Assembly: GCA_944739405.2 (NCBI GenBank)
Contig: OX123205.2
Coordinates: 33,934,475-33,998,474, forward strand
DNA from: Euclidia mi
Taxonomy: Eukaryota; Arthropoda; Insecta; Lepidoptera; Erebidae
Direction: 5' to 3'
DNA: 64,000 nt
In this document: positions 56,104 to 64,000 of the stretch, one piece after another
Numbering within the stretch: the first letter of the stretch is position 1
How the letters are laid out: the number at the start of each line of letters is the position of its first letter
Position numbers and translations under genes: made by a program
The notes under the pieces: generated by a model
Database searches by the model: none
Told to the model about the DNA's origin: nothing
What the model saw: the letters and a program-made list of their open reading frames with translations, nothing else

Positions 56104-56459
56104 TTCTGTATTATATATATGTGTATATTGTAACAGATATGTACTGTTACAATATAGCTCCGAAATATTCAAACGAAGATAGTGCATCTAAAAATAAGAA
56201 TTCCCTAAGAATCGTATTCAGAGGTTTTGTCGTTTGTCGTGACGAGTGACAAATATTTTATATCGCCGAACATTCGAATATTTTCTTCGACATCCAACAC
56301 AATTCACAAGGCTGCTATTGACATTATTTCTATGAGCTGTTGACGACCGAAGACGATGTGTGAAAAAGATTTTCTTTAAATGTTGTGGCCATGGAACTTT
56401 ATGATAGGTATGGTATTAGATATGGTCTTATAGTAAGGGATTAAGATTACATTTTCAGG
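56104..56459. other. Unassigned DNA
   Basis: Nothing recognised except 'gtaacagatatgtactgttac' (about 56129-56149), a small palindrome. Confidence 0.4.
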
Positions 56460-56620
56460 TGTAACTCATTTTATTTCGTGGCTGTCGTAAGAAGGGGTGA
56501 CTATGGATAATATAAGAAGCAAATAGTATCTGGGAAAGGACGGAAATCTCGATATTAGATCTATGTATGTGTATGCCATCCTGTCTGACCAGCGTGGTGT
56601 AGTAAACCTTAACAATAAAT
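56460..56620 (+). repeat. Degenerate D-type repeat
   Basis: 'gtggctgtcgtaagaagggg', 'aggacggaaatctcgatatt' and 'accagcgtggtgtagtaaac' follow the D order. Confidence 0.5.
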
Positions 56621-56708
56621 ATAAATAAATTTGCTTTGTGGCGGTATTTCGATTCAGCAAAATCCGTGCTGTTAAGCAGATCAGACAAGTAGGTAAATCT
56701 TTGACAGA

Positions 56709-57321
56709 TCATCATCGTCCTAGCGTTATCCCAGTTACATCCAAGACTTTTGGCCTTGGAGCCCAGGGACCGCTTGCTAGCCTAATCAGATTCGACTGAA
56801 CCTATTAGCTTTTCTTCAGAACGACTGCCGTATGACCTCTGCAACCGAAAGGGATAGCGATATTCCATGCTTTAGACCAATATCAGTTTATTTGAGGGTA
56901 CTGACTCCCCTTAATGGCTATCAAAAATATTTCTCTGCTAACTGCCTCGTTGGTCTCGCGGCATAAATGTGCGCGTGGGATTGGGAGGTCTCGGGTTTGA
57001 TTCCCGGGTCGGGCAAAGTGTTATTGGGTTTTTCCGTTAGGAAATTCTCAGTAGCAGCTCGGAGTCTGGTAATGTGCTCGGTACGGCAATAGGCTCACCC
57101 CTATTACGTGGGACCTAAAAAATTCATGGCGAAATGTGGGTGTAATATTACACCTCTGCCTACCCCTTCGGGGATACAGGCTTGAGACTATGAAAAAAAA
57201 AACATCTTTTCAACGTGGCACGGGGCAAGTGATAGGTAATTTACAATGGTGGTGCGCGCCGTTGATTCGAACTCTCTGCATGGCAGTCTGTTGGTATCTC
57301 CTCTAGACTATTGCTGCCTTA
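56709..57321 (-). mobile_element. B-type SINE split by an A-type SINE
   Basis: The 3' half lies at 56709-56936 ('catcatcgtcctagcgttat', 'gcaaccgaaagggatagcga') and the head at 57205-57321 ('cacggggcaagtgatagg', 'gcatggcagtctgttggtat'). The A-type copy 56940-57197 lies between them. Confidence 0.7.
56940..57197 (+). mobile_element. A-type SINE, full length
   Basis: It starts 'aactgcctcgttggtctcgc', with a B box near 'cgggtttgattcccgg'. It has the body 'gtacggcaataggctcaccc', the tail 'ctgcctaccccttcgggg' and an A-run. It lies inside the B-type SINE. Confidence 0.8.
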
Positions 57322-58009
57322 ACGATTATAGCTTTGACAGATAAAAAAAAAGTATTTTATATTCATTCTAAAACAGCAATAGAAATCTCTAAAACTGGAT
57401 ACTTAAATAGTTGAATTCATCTCCTAGCACCGTCCTAGCACATTAAAATCACTGTACCATTATATTTTACCACCGCTATGAAAGAAACAAGTAATGTGGT
57501 CAGGGTAGTATTGGAGTACTTCGATTAGCCCCGAGCTATGAGGCTGTACAGTGCACCTGGGTGTCGCCTTGAAAGCCTTTTACTATTTGCAGTAATACTT
57601 TATTTTTATGTACTCTGAGTGTTGGTTGGATTGCGGATATTTTCATAGTCAATTTGTGTGAGAGAACTTTTCTCTAACGTTATGAGTTTGAATTATAGAA
57701 TAGACTTTCTTTACGACTTCAGTTTATAGAATGGAGTATTCTTTATTACATGATAAAAGATTACTATCCATAATTGGTAGAACTTAATAAAATACGGCAT
57801 CTGGTAGTTTTTTAATGCATAGGTACATTTAATTTTTACGACCCCTTTTGATAAATCCTACTATTAACAAATAAAGTCCATATATACAGGGATATACGGG
57901 ATTTTACAGCCACTTATATAATTTTTCTGATCGTGTTTGTATCATCTAACTCCTAAACGAGTGGACCAATTTTGATAAAAATTTTTGTATATACTTATTT
58001 TAATGGTGA
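57322..58009. other. Unassigned AT-rich DNA
   Basis: No supported gene. 57935-57995 ('aaacgagtggaccaattttg') looks like old repeat debris. Confidence 0.4.
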
Positions 58010-58105
58010 TACAGTGATGACTTTATAGATGTGGTCTATGTGGAGAGCCTTGGGGGAGGACTATGCCAAGCAGTGGAGTTCTTTCGTCTGAGGTGATGAT
58101 GATGT
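58010..58105 (+). mobile_element. RTE-type LINE 3' end
   Basis: 'tatgtggagagccttggggg', 'ctatgccaagcagtggagtt' and 'gaggtgatgatgatg' give the RTE-type end, 5'-truncated. Confidence 0.65.
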
Positions 58106-58230
58106 ACAGTTTGAACCGGTGTCGGTAGGTAGTGCAAAATTTGATAAGCAGGACAGACAGGATGACCTCTACCGGGTAGCTAGTAACTCTGTAAACCAAA
58201 GCGTAACTTGTAGTAGCTAGCAAGCGAAGA

Positions 58231-58631
58231 TGCCGTGTGGTTGACGGCAAGTGTCACCACCCCCTATCTTCCCGTGGGTGTCGTAAGAGGCGACTAAGGG
58301 ATAACACGATGCAAATACCATCTTTGCGTAGAGACGGAAAACTTGACATCAAACCCTACACGACTGCCTCGTTGGTCTGGCGGCATAAATGTGCGCGTGG
58401 GATCGGGAGGTCCCGGGTTCGATTCCTGGGTCGGGCAGTGTTATTGGGTTTTTCTGTCACGAAATTCTCAGTAGCAGCACGGAGTCTGGAAATGTGCCCG
58501 GTACGGCAATAGGCTCGCCCCTTATTACGTGGGACTAATGTATATCTGGCGAAAAGTGGGTGTAGAAATACACCTCTGCCTGCCCCTTCGGGGATAAAAG
58601 GCGTGACGATATGTATGTATGTATGTATGTA
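58231..58631 (+). mobile_element. Composite SINE (D head joined to A body), second copy
   Basis: Same junction as 4762-5154: 'cttgacatcaaaccctacac' runs into 'gactgcctcgttggtctggc'. The B box is 'cgggttcgattcctgg', and the tail is 'ctgcctgccccttcgggg' with TATG repeats. The D head here is longer at its 5' end ('gtgtggttgacggcaagtgt'). Confidence 0.85.
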
Positions 58632-59329
58632 CAGCGAACCAATATTGATCTAAAATGTTGAATAATGATTGCTCATCTATTACAAATGTCCACTAAGTAA
58701 GTAAACACCGTATAGCACGGCAATTTGGAATGTAAATAGCGCAAACAAACAGAACAAATTAATTTATCAGAACGTGCGTTTGTGAATTGGACGTTTATAT
58801 TGGGCTTGTTGGCTTTTTCTATAGAAATGCGATTTGTTTCATTATTACTATAGAATTTACGAATGTTTTCTACCGAAATTAATGACAAGTGCTTTTAAAA
58901 TGGCTATGCAGGATGAGGATGCGATGTGCGTAATTGAAAGAAGACTAATTCTTTTATACTGAAGGATGACCATCGCTAACTCGTACTATCTCGCTGGTCT
59001 GTAAGAGATATTTACATTCAAATCAGGTACTCTATGTTTACAGTAATAAAGGCTATTAGCGTCATTGCTTTAACCATAGAGGTCTATACATAATATTTTA
59101 AAATTAAGGCACTCTGCGTTCTTTCTATCATTTAGAATGCTTTCAAACACAATCCATTTTTTATGGTGTTCACCAATCTATTGTGTGATTCCTGAGAAAG
59201 GTTTAGGTGTATAATTCACGCGGGCGGACCGGCGGGCAAAGTCTAGTTGTGTATAAAATTACTTAAATATTAGTCAAGCTATGGTATAATATATAATATA
59301 CAATTTTATTATAACAGGTGTTACTCGCG
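58632..59329. other. Unassigned DNA
   Basis: Nothing recognised. Confidence 0.4.
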
Positions 59330-59470
59330 ATATTTCATCAATTTAAGGTATAAAAACCGATGCTTCGGCCGTCTTACAACAGTCGTGGTCGCGGCAAGAC
59401 TGATGTCATCTCAGCGCCGTCCTTGTGAAGCGCGGGTTTCGGCGGCTACCCTCACTTGTTTTTTATTGTT
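59330..59470 (+). repeat. Repeat scrap related to 23788
   Basis: 'tcaatttaaggtataaaaac' and 'cagtcgtggtcgcggcaaga' resemble the 23788-23887 unit. Confidence 0.45.
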
Positions 59471-59932
59471 ATCCGAACTGTCGGTACTTTGACTACTTAT
59501 GACATCTTCACCCTGATGAGCTTTATTACTGCAGCAAGAAAGATCTATTTGAAAGTTTTTGTTGAACTATTTCAATTCTTCCATCTATTCATTTCAAATC
59601 GCAGCAATTTTTATTAGTTATGACAGCTTGAATAGTTCTTTAAAGGAATATGGTGAAACTAGTATCGCCTGCACAAGTAATCTTGTTTTCTTCATTATGT
59701 CATACAGTATAAAAATTAAAAAAACAAAATCAATATACTAATTAAAAGAACAAATCATTTACATTGTTACACAAAGGCAGGGACACTTTTGCCTCAATAT
59801 CGCAACCAGCAACACGTTTGCCGCTGCTACAATTTATTGCCATCGATAAATAAAGAGTAATAAAAGTACCAAACAAAAATATAAAGGTAAGACGGTAATC
59901 TCTGTACGATAATTTAGGCCGAAGAAGCACCT
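59471..59932. other. Unassigned AT-rich DNA
   Basis: No gene seen. Confidence 0.4.
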
Positions 59933-60187
59933 TTACGGCGCTTGTACACGGTAAGAAAATACGCCGGGCCTATGCAAGAATTCGTGTCGCAACTAGAAAA
60001 TAACTGTGTACACTGCTCGCAGCGGTGCACGAAAAAAATCTTGTCTGAGCAAGACACGACGCGGCGAACGTTGTTGCGGAGCGATGGGAGCGGAGTAGTA
60101 GGGTTCACACAGCAAGATAAGTAGTGATCTGTGGGTAGTTTTTGTTGTGCGTTTGGTGTGGACGTGTATTGCAGCGTAGAGTACAAA

Positions 60188-60355
60188 ATGGCTGATGAGT
60201 TACTTATAACTTTAGTAGAGGGACAACCGGTATTGTGGGACAAAACTTTAGAGATATATAAAGATAAAAGACTCACATTCGAAGCATGGAGAGAAATATT
60301 TATTATCTTATACAAAGACTTCGACGACATGACAAATGTCAAAAAAATTAATATG
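60188..60355 (+). CDS. MADF-domain protein, first exon
   Basis: The frame starts at ATG 60188 (MADELLITLVEG) and reads through the first two-thirds of a MADF domain. QPVLWDKTLEIYKDK has the conserved Trp, FEAWREIF the second, and the exon ends near KKINM. A canonical donor GTAAGT follows at 60356, so the codons beyond (to 60475) are probably intronic. In Harbinger elements this class of protein assists the transposase at the termini. The second exon is missing here. Confidence 0.65.
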
Positions 60356-60573
60356 GTAAGTACCTTACTACTTTTTATTAGAATTTTCAAAAATGCAGAT
60401 TATTATATAACAGAGTCTATAAATGATTCTATTTTCACTCGGGAAACCTGGAAAAAGAAGATATCGGTGTTTTAATTTTTAGTTAAGAATGAATGATGTA
60501 GGTACGTTTGAATTGTCCGTATTTATGCAAAAAAGAACCATTTCGATTTTTGCTTTTTTTGAAGAATACTAAT

Positions 60574-60819
60574 TTAAAGGTGGTTTATTTTCTTATGCAC
60601 AAATGATCCACATGATTTTTTCCTTAGAAACAAGTTATACGTAGACATTTTCATGTGAAAATAATCCACAAATTTTTCCTCATGTTGTCGCATTAGACGG
60701 TAAAGGGAAATGAACCCACCAAACTCATTTTTCTCTTGAATAATTGGATGAATCCAGTAAATTCTCTTGTTTTTTGTTTCCTTTTTCATTTTGTTATAAT
60801 AATAATATGCAATTATCAT
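60574..60819 (-). pseudogene. Harbinger transposase amino-terminal fragment
   Basis: The minus frame of 81 codons from the ATG at 60819 has KRIYWIHPIIQEKNEFGGF, LMRQHEEKFVDYFHM and STYNLFLRK. This is the order at the start of Harbinger transposases (W-hP, F..F, M...F..LL). The DDE nuclease part is absent. The open frame extends upstream to 61110, but those codons lie in the terminal repeats and are not accepted. Confidence 0.65.
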
Positions 60820-61264
60820 TATTGTTTGCTTTGTAGTAATTTTTTTTATAAATAAACGATAATGATTATCAGACTTGTTATTACTTGCGCACCCTACGCC
60901 CGACTGACGACTGCACGAAAAAAATCTTGTCGTGTACACTTTCCGATTGGTCTTGTCTGCGGAAGACAAGAAAGTTTTCGTGTGTAGAACAAACAAAATT
61001 CTTGTCGTGTACATGAAGAATTTGTCTTGTCTGCCGCAGACACGGTAAATTTTCTTAACGTGTACAAGCGCTCTTAAGGTAGTTATATTAATTGAATGTC
61101 TTAATGGCAAACTTTATTAAAGAACCATTAGTAGCAACCCTGAGGGATATAAGTCGGTTGCGGGTGAACGATTTTTCAATGCGATTTTATGTTTTGATTG
61201 AATGTATTTTATTGTTGTGATGTTATAAAAGTATATGAAATATGATGTTTTATTTTTATTGAAA

Positions 61265-61385
61265 TAAGCTATAGATATTGTGCTTTTGCTTTGAGTTGCG
61301 TAGGTTAGACGGCAATCGCTCTGTTGAAAAGTTATCCTTCTGCCACATCCGGTTACATTAGAAAGCGGACCCCGGACCTAATATT
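61265..61385 (+). repeat. B-type SINE 3' fragment
   Basis: 'gcgtaggttagacggcaatc', 'gctctgttgaaaag' and 'gaaagcggaccccggaccta' match the 3' part of the SINE at 27462. Confidence 0.6.
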
Positions 61386-61534
61386 TTTAAATTATAAACG
61401 TTTTGCTTGATTTTGATGATTTTGTCACGTCGATGGCAATTCGCTGAAAAAAGATGTTTATAGTCAACACTTTTTAGCCCACAACCCATTGCATTTATGA
61501 TACAATTGATGAATCATATCCTAACACTAGCCGT

Positions 61535-62426
61535 TGAGACGGAGGGTCTCAGGTAGGTTTTCGGGGTTCGAATAGAAACACTGCTAGAAGGAATAGGTTT
61601 TTTATTATTTCTCACTACCGCTTACAGATAGTATGACCGACTAGGTACGTAAGCACTGGCCTGAAGGCTGGAGTGTAGACTCCTGCTGCTCTCCAACGCT
61701 CGCTGGGTAGACTGCTCGTAGGATCGCCGGTGAGCTGGCCGAAGTGCACGCTGGGTAGGCAGCTCGGTGGTCGAGGTGTAGGTTGAGCAGTAGGCTCAGG
61801 CGGTGCAGCTGATGTAGGCCGAGCGGTAAGGCTCAGGCGTAGGCCGGTGCAGTCAGGCGTCAGCGGCCTGGCTGTAGGAAGCTCGTAGGCAGGAGCTGAT
61901 GCGTAGGCGGCGGCTGGCAGAAGCTCGGCGCCAGCAGCTCGTAGGTCGCAGCAACAGCAACCCGTAGGGAGAAAACAGGTGTAGACCCTTAGAGGTGTAG
62001 ACCCGTAGGGAGAACGTCAGCCCGAAGGGAGAACGTCAGCCCGTGGGAAGAATCTGGAAAGTAGCACAGAGAATACACAACAACCGGTCAGGAACAGGCT
62101 GACCCTAGATCGGCTGTTATGCTTCGGAGAGACAGATACTACAGACAGAACATATAGGGACACAGACAACTAGAATTTGCTCACCCCCAGCGGGATAGTG
62201 GATAAGGAAGAAGAAGACAGGACGTAGTGTAGTAGCAGCGTTGCGACTTCTAGGGAAAGTGACCGATTTAGATCGCGCACCCATCTTATATAGGCATAAA
62301 CCAATGGCTTATAGACTGCTTGTGGCCGGTCCATTACCATATAAGGTAATAATTCCTAGCGAAGCGCTCTTCGGACTAAGCTGGCTCCACAGTATCACGT
62401 TACACCGTTCTGAGTATTACGTTACA
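61535..62426 (-). repeat. Solo LTR, same family as 50102-54907
   Basis: Ends match the LTRs above (plus strand TGAGACGG to ATTACGTTACA) and the flanks carry a 4-bp duplication, CCGT (61531-61534, 62427-62430). It is more diverged and longer (892 bp), with extra repeat units in the middle. The reversed TATATAAG is kept (62285-62292). It is the usual product of LTR-LTR recombination. Confidence 0.9.
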
Positions 62427-62604
62427 CCGTTGCCCGCGGCGTCGCACCCGGAGGGTAAAAATTCCTTTAAATCAAATGGTAACTAATCTCAAGACGTGTA
62501 CTGACTAGATCGTTGCCGGCCTCTAGGGAATCCTAAGCACTTTAAGAGGCAAAAGAAGTACAGCTTAAATTTTTAGTTAATCTATATCGATAGGTATATA
62601 TCAT

Positions 62605-62770
62605 TCTTGCGTTACTGACTGACTGACAGACAACGCACAGCCGAATCTCTTGAGCGCAAGAAGTGCTAAATTAGGTGCACTAAGAAAGAATTTTCCGAAA
62701 TTACCAGGGAGTCGAGCAGCATTATAATTTTCACCTCAGCAGCGCAAGCATGCCACTTTTGCTGCGAGTC
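62605..62770 (+). repeat. H-type dispersed repeat
   Basis: 'cttgcgttactgactgactg', 'cagacaacgcacagccgaat' and 'agaattttccgaaattacca' follow the H order. Confidence 0.55.
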
Positions 62771-63311
62771 AACAGTAAACAAAACGCGATTTTGATTCGA
62801 GCGTGAGTAAAAGTAGCTTTTTAATTTTTCAATCTTCAGTGCCACGAATTGACATTATTCAGCCATAAATTTGAAAACATTCGACTTTTACTGTGCTCTG
62901 TCTCTTTCACATGCATATAAAAAAGCGAGTGAAAAAACATACCCCTTCAAAATTCGATTCTGGAATTCGACCTCAAAGAAAACATGTTCGGAAACGCGTA
63001 ATACTTTAAAATTTAAAGATATTTGTAATAAAGAAATTACGTTGTGTTTTAAATGTTATTGTTTATATGTTTAATGTATTATTGGATTTTAATAAAAATA
63101 AGTCTAATTAATAGTATAAAATTGGTATTTAACCAATACATTTTTATTTGGAATTTCAACAATGATACATTTGAAAAATAAACATCAGGGACGCGGTATC
63201 AAAACGCGATTTAAAAAAAATAGGGGGAATAAAGTAAACATTTCGCTGATGCTCATAGCGTATAGCGTAACGTGTTAAGTTATATTAATATAAAATACTT
63301 CATCTAAAAAG
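62771..63311. other. Unassigned AT-rich DNA
   Basis: No supported gene; short frames only. Confidence 0.4.
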
Positions 63312-63422
63312 ATGAGCGAAACTAGCGATGATGACTGCATTTTAACACCAGAAGAGTTAAAACAACAAGTGATCAATGTAGAATTATGTTTTCAATCTAT
63401 TCCTGTTAATAAAGTAATATGA
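63312..63422 (+). CDS. Short ORF, possible transposon protein start
   Basis: A 36-codon frame, MSETSDDDCILTPEELKQQ to a TGA, precedes the hairpin at 63448. The acidic start followed by ILTPEELKQ resembles, from memory, the beginning of tyrosine-recombinase-like transposon proteins of insects. It is too short to be sure. Confidence 0.25.
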   Translation: MSETSDDDCILTPEELKQQVINVELCFQSIPVNKVI

Positions 63423-63447
63423 GTGTGTTCTCACTGCTGAGTTGAAA

Positions 63448-63637
63448 AGTTATGTGTGCTACATGAGAGCAAAGTTTTTTGCATCTCGTGCTGTTGAGTC
63501 CCTCACTACGCTCAGGATTCTAACTTTGATTCACTCGCTACGCTCGTGAATCAATCATAGAATCCTTCGCTTGCTCGGGACTCAAAATCAGCACTCGAAA
63601 CAAAAAACAACTTTACTCTCTTGTTGCACAAATAACT
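63448..63637. mobile_element. Hairpin element, about 90-bp arms
   Basis: 63448-63534 and 63546-63637 are imperfect reverse complements around an 11-nt loop. Landmarks are 'agttatgtgtgctac', 'ttgagtccc', 'aggattct' and 'gattcac' with their mirrored forms. It may belong to one element with the short ORF before it. Confidence 0.75.
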
Positions 63638-63654
63638 ATTTATTATGAAATATT

Positions 63655-63810
63655 CATACATCGGACAAACAAAACTTTGCGCGGCCTAATCCTGATACTT
63701 CAATGTTCTCATGAGGAGGAGTATGTTTGCAGCTACGCGCACATTGGACAAAAAAAACTTTGCGCAGCCCAATGTGTGTGTAGTTTAGTTTGTCCGAGGA
63801 TTAACACACG
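63655..63810 (+). repeat. Direct repeat 'ggacaaacaaaactttgcgc'
   Basis: 'tcggacaaacaaaactttgc' at about 63661 recurs as 'ttggacaaaaaaaactttgc' at about 63744, each followed by a 'gcggcc' or 'gcagcc' variant. 'cacattgg' and 'ccaatgtg' also mirror each other around the second copy. Confidence 0.6.
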
Positions 63811-63837
63811 TCTGCTTGTCTTTGACTCGAAAAACTT

Positions 63838-64000
63838 TTTTTTATGTTAATAGGCGGCAAACGAGCAGACGGATTGCCTGATGGTAAGCAATTACCGCCG
63901 CCCATGGACACAAGCAACACCACAGGAGTCACAAGTGCGTTGCCGCCCCTTGGGGTTGGGAAAAGGGATAGGATGAGGAGTGGGATGATAGGGCATCCGG
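63838..64000 (-). mobile_element. Retroelement 3' end, runs off the window
   Basis: The reversed copy of the 12640-12929 element: a T-run, then 'gcggcaaacgagcagacgga', 'gatggtaagcaattaccgcc' and 'gtgcgttgccgccccttggg'. The 5' part lies beyond the window. Confidence 0.7.

Larger units (their letters stand above)
59936..61073. mobile_element. PIF/Harbinger transposon, internally deleted
   Basis: The ends CGGCGCTTGTACACG and, reversed, GAGCGCTTGTACACG form the termini, with similarity continuing through 'taagaaaat'. TTA lies on both sides (59933-59935 and 61074-61076), the duplication expected for this superfamily. Inside, a MADF start (plus, 60188) and a transposase start (minus, 60819) face each other and both stop early. 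I infer that an autonomous ancestor lost its centre, around 60475-60575. 'cttgtc' and 'gtgtaca' motifs repeat near the right end. Confidence 0.85.

Noticed and set aside
60356..60475. Read-through part of the MADF frame
   Set aside because: It starts with a GTAAGT donor and leaves the MADF pattern, so it is probably intron.
60820..61110. Upstream extension of the Harbinger transposase frame
   Set aside because: It runs through the subterminal repeats and terminus; the recognisable protein begins near 60819.

Overview
The window looks like a mobile-element-dense stretch of an insect genome, most likely a moth or butterfly (Lepidoptera). I base this on AT-rich non-coding DNA, tRNA-derived short retroelements, RTE-type 3' ends reading 'cagcagtggacgt' followed by GATGATGATG, jockey/CR1-group LINE fragments, and mariner, hAT and Harbinger remnants. 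I find no convincing host protein gene, canonical tRNA, rRNA or CRISPR array. Almost every supported feature is a transposable element, a fragment of one, or an inverted or tandem repeat. The species cannot be fixed from sequence alone.

Layout. 1-2870: minus-strand ORF1 and leader of a non-LTR retrotransposon, split by a non-autonomous hAT element (217-1414) with perfect 8-bp target duplications; removing the insert restores the reading frame. 3400-13400: scattered SINE-like copies, a composite SINE (4762-5154), a small TIR element with a MADF-domain start (about 7060-7735) and old dispersed repeats. 13880-17510: a hairpin element with 93-bp arms, a decayed mariner and a SINE. 17570-28200: scattered SINEs, palindromes and old LINE ends. 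29108-38300: a LINE 3' end, several inverted-repeat elements, one with TTA duplications (31617-32474), and a nearly intact plus-strand LINE ORF2 (35744-38291) broken by a single stop. 39635-45560: LINE 3' ends, a foldback element with about 208-bp arms and another LINE endonuclease fragment.

47580-56027 is the richest part. A minus-strand LINE is interrupted by a 232-bp SINE-like element (12-bp duplication) and by an LTR retrotransposon (50102-54907). The LTR element has LTRs differing at only about ten sites. Its pol is reduced to protease, integrase zinc-binding domain and integrase C-terminus in one open frame. 56460-58631 holds nested SINEs and a second composite SINE. 59936-61073 is a Harbinger element with TTA duplications carrying convergent 5' pieces of a MADF gene and a transposase gene. 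61535-62426 is a solo LTR of the same LTR family with a 4-bp duplication. 63448-64000 ends with a long hairpin and a minus-strand SINE/LINE end running off the window.

The elements work together mainly as parasites of one another. Short elements share a 3' tail ('ctgcctaccccttcggg') with a LINE coding end seen in this window, and internally deleted DNA transposons and the pol-deleted LTR element would need enzymes supplied elsewhere. All identities come from reading the sequence; no database search was run.
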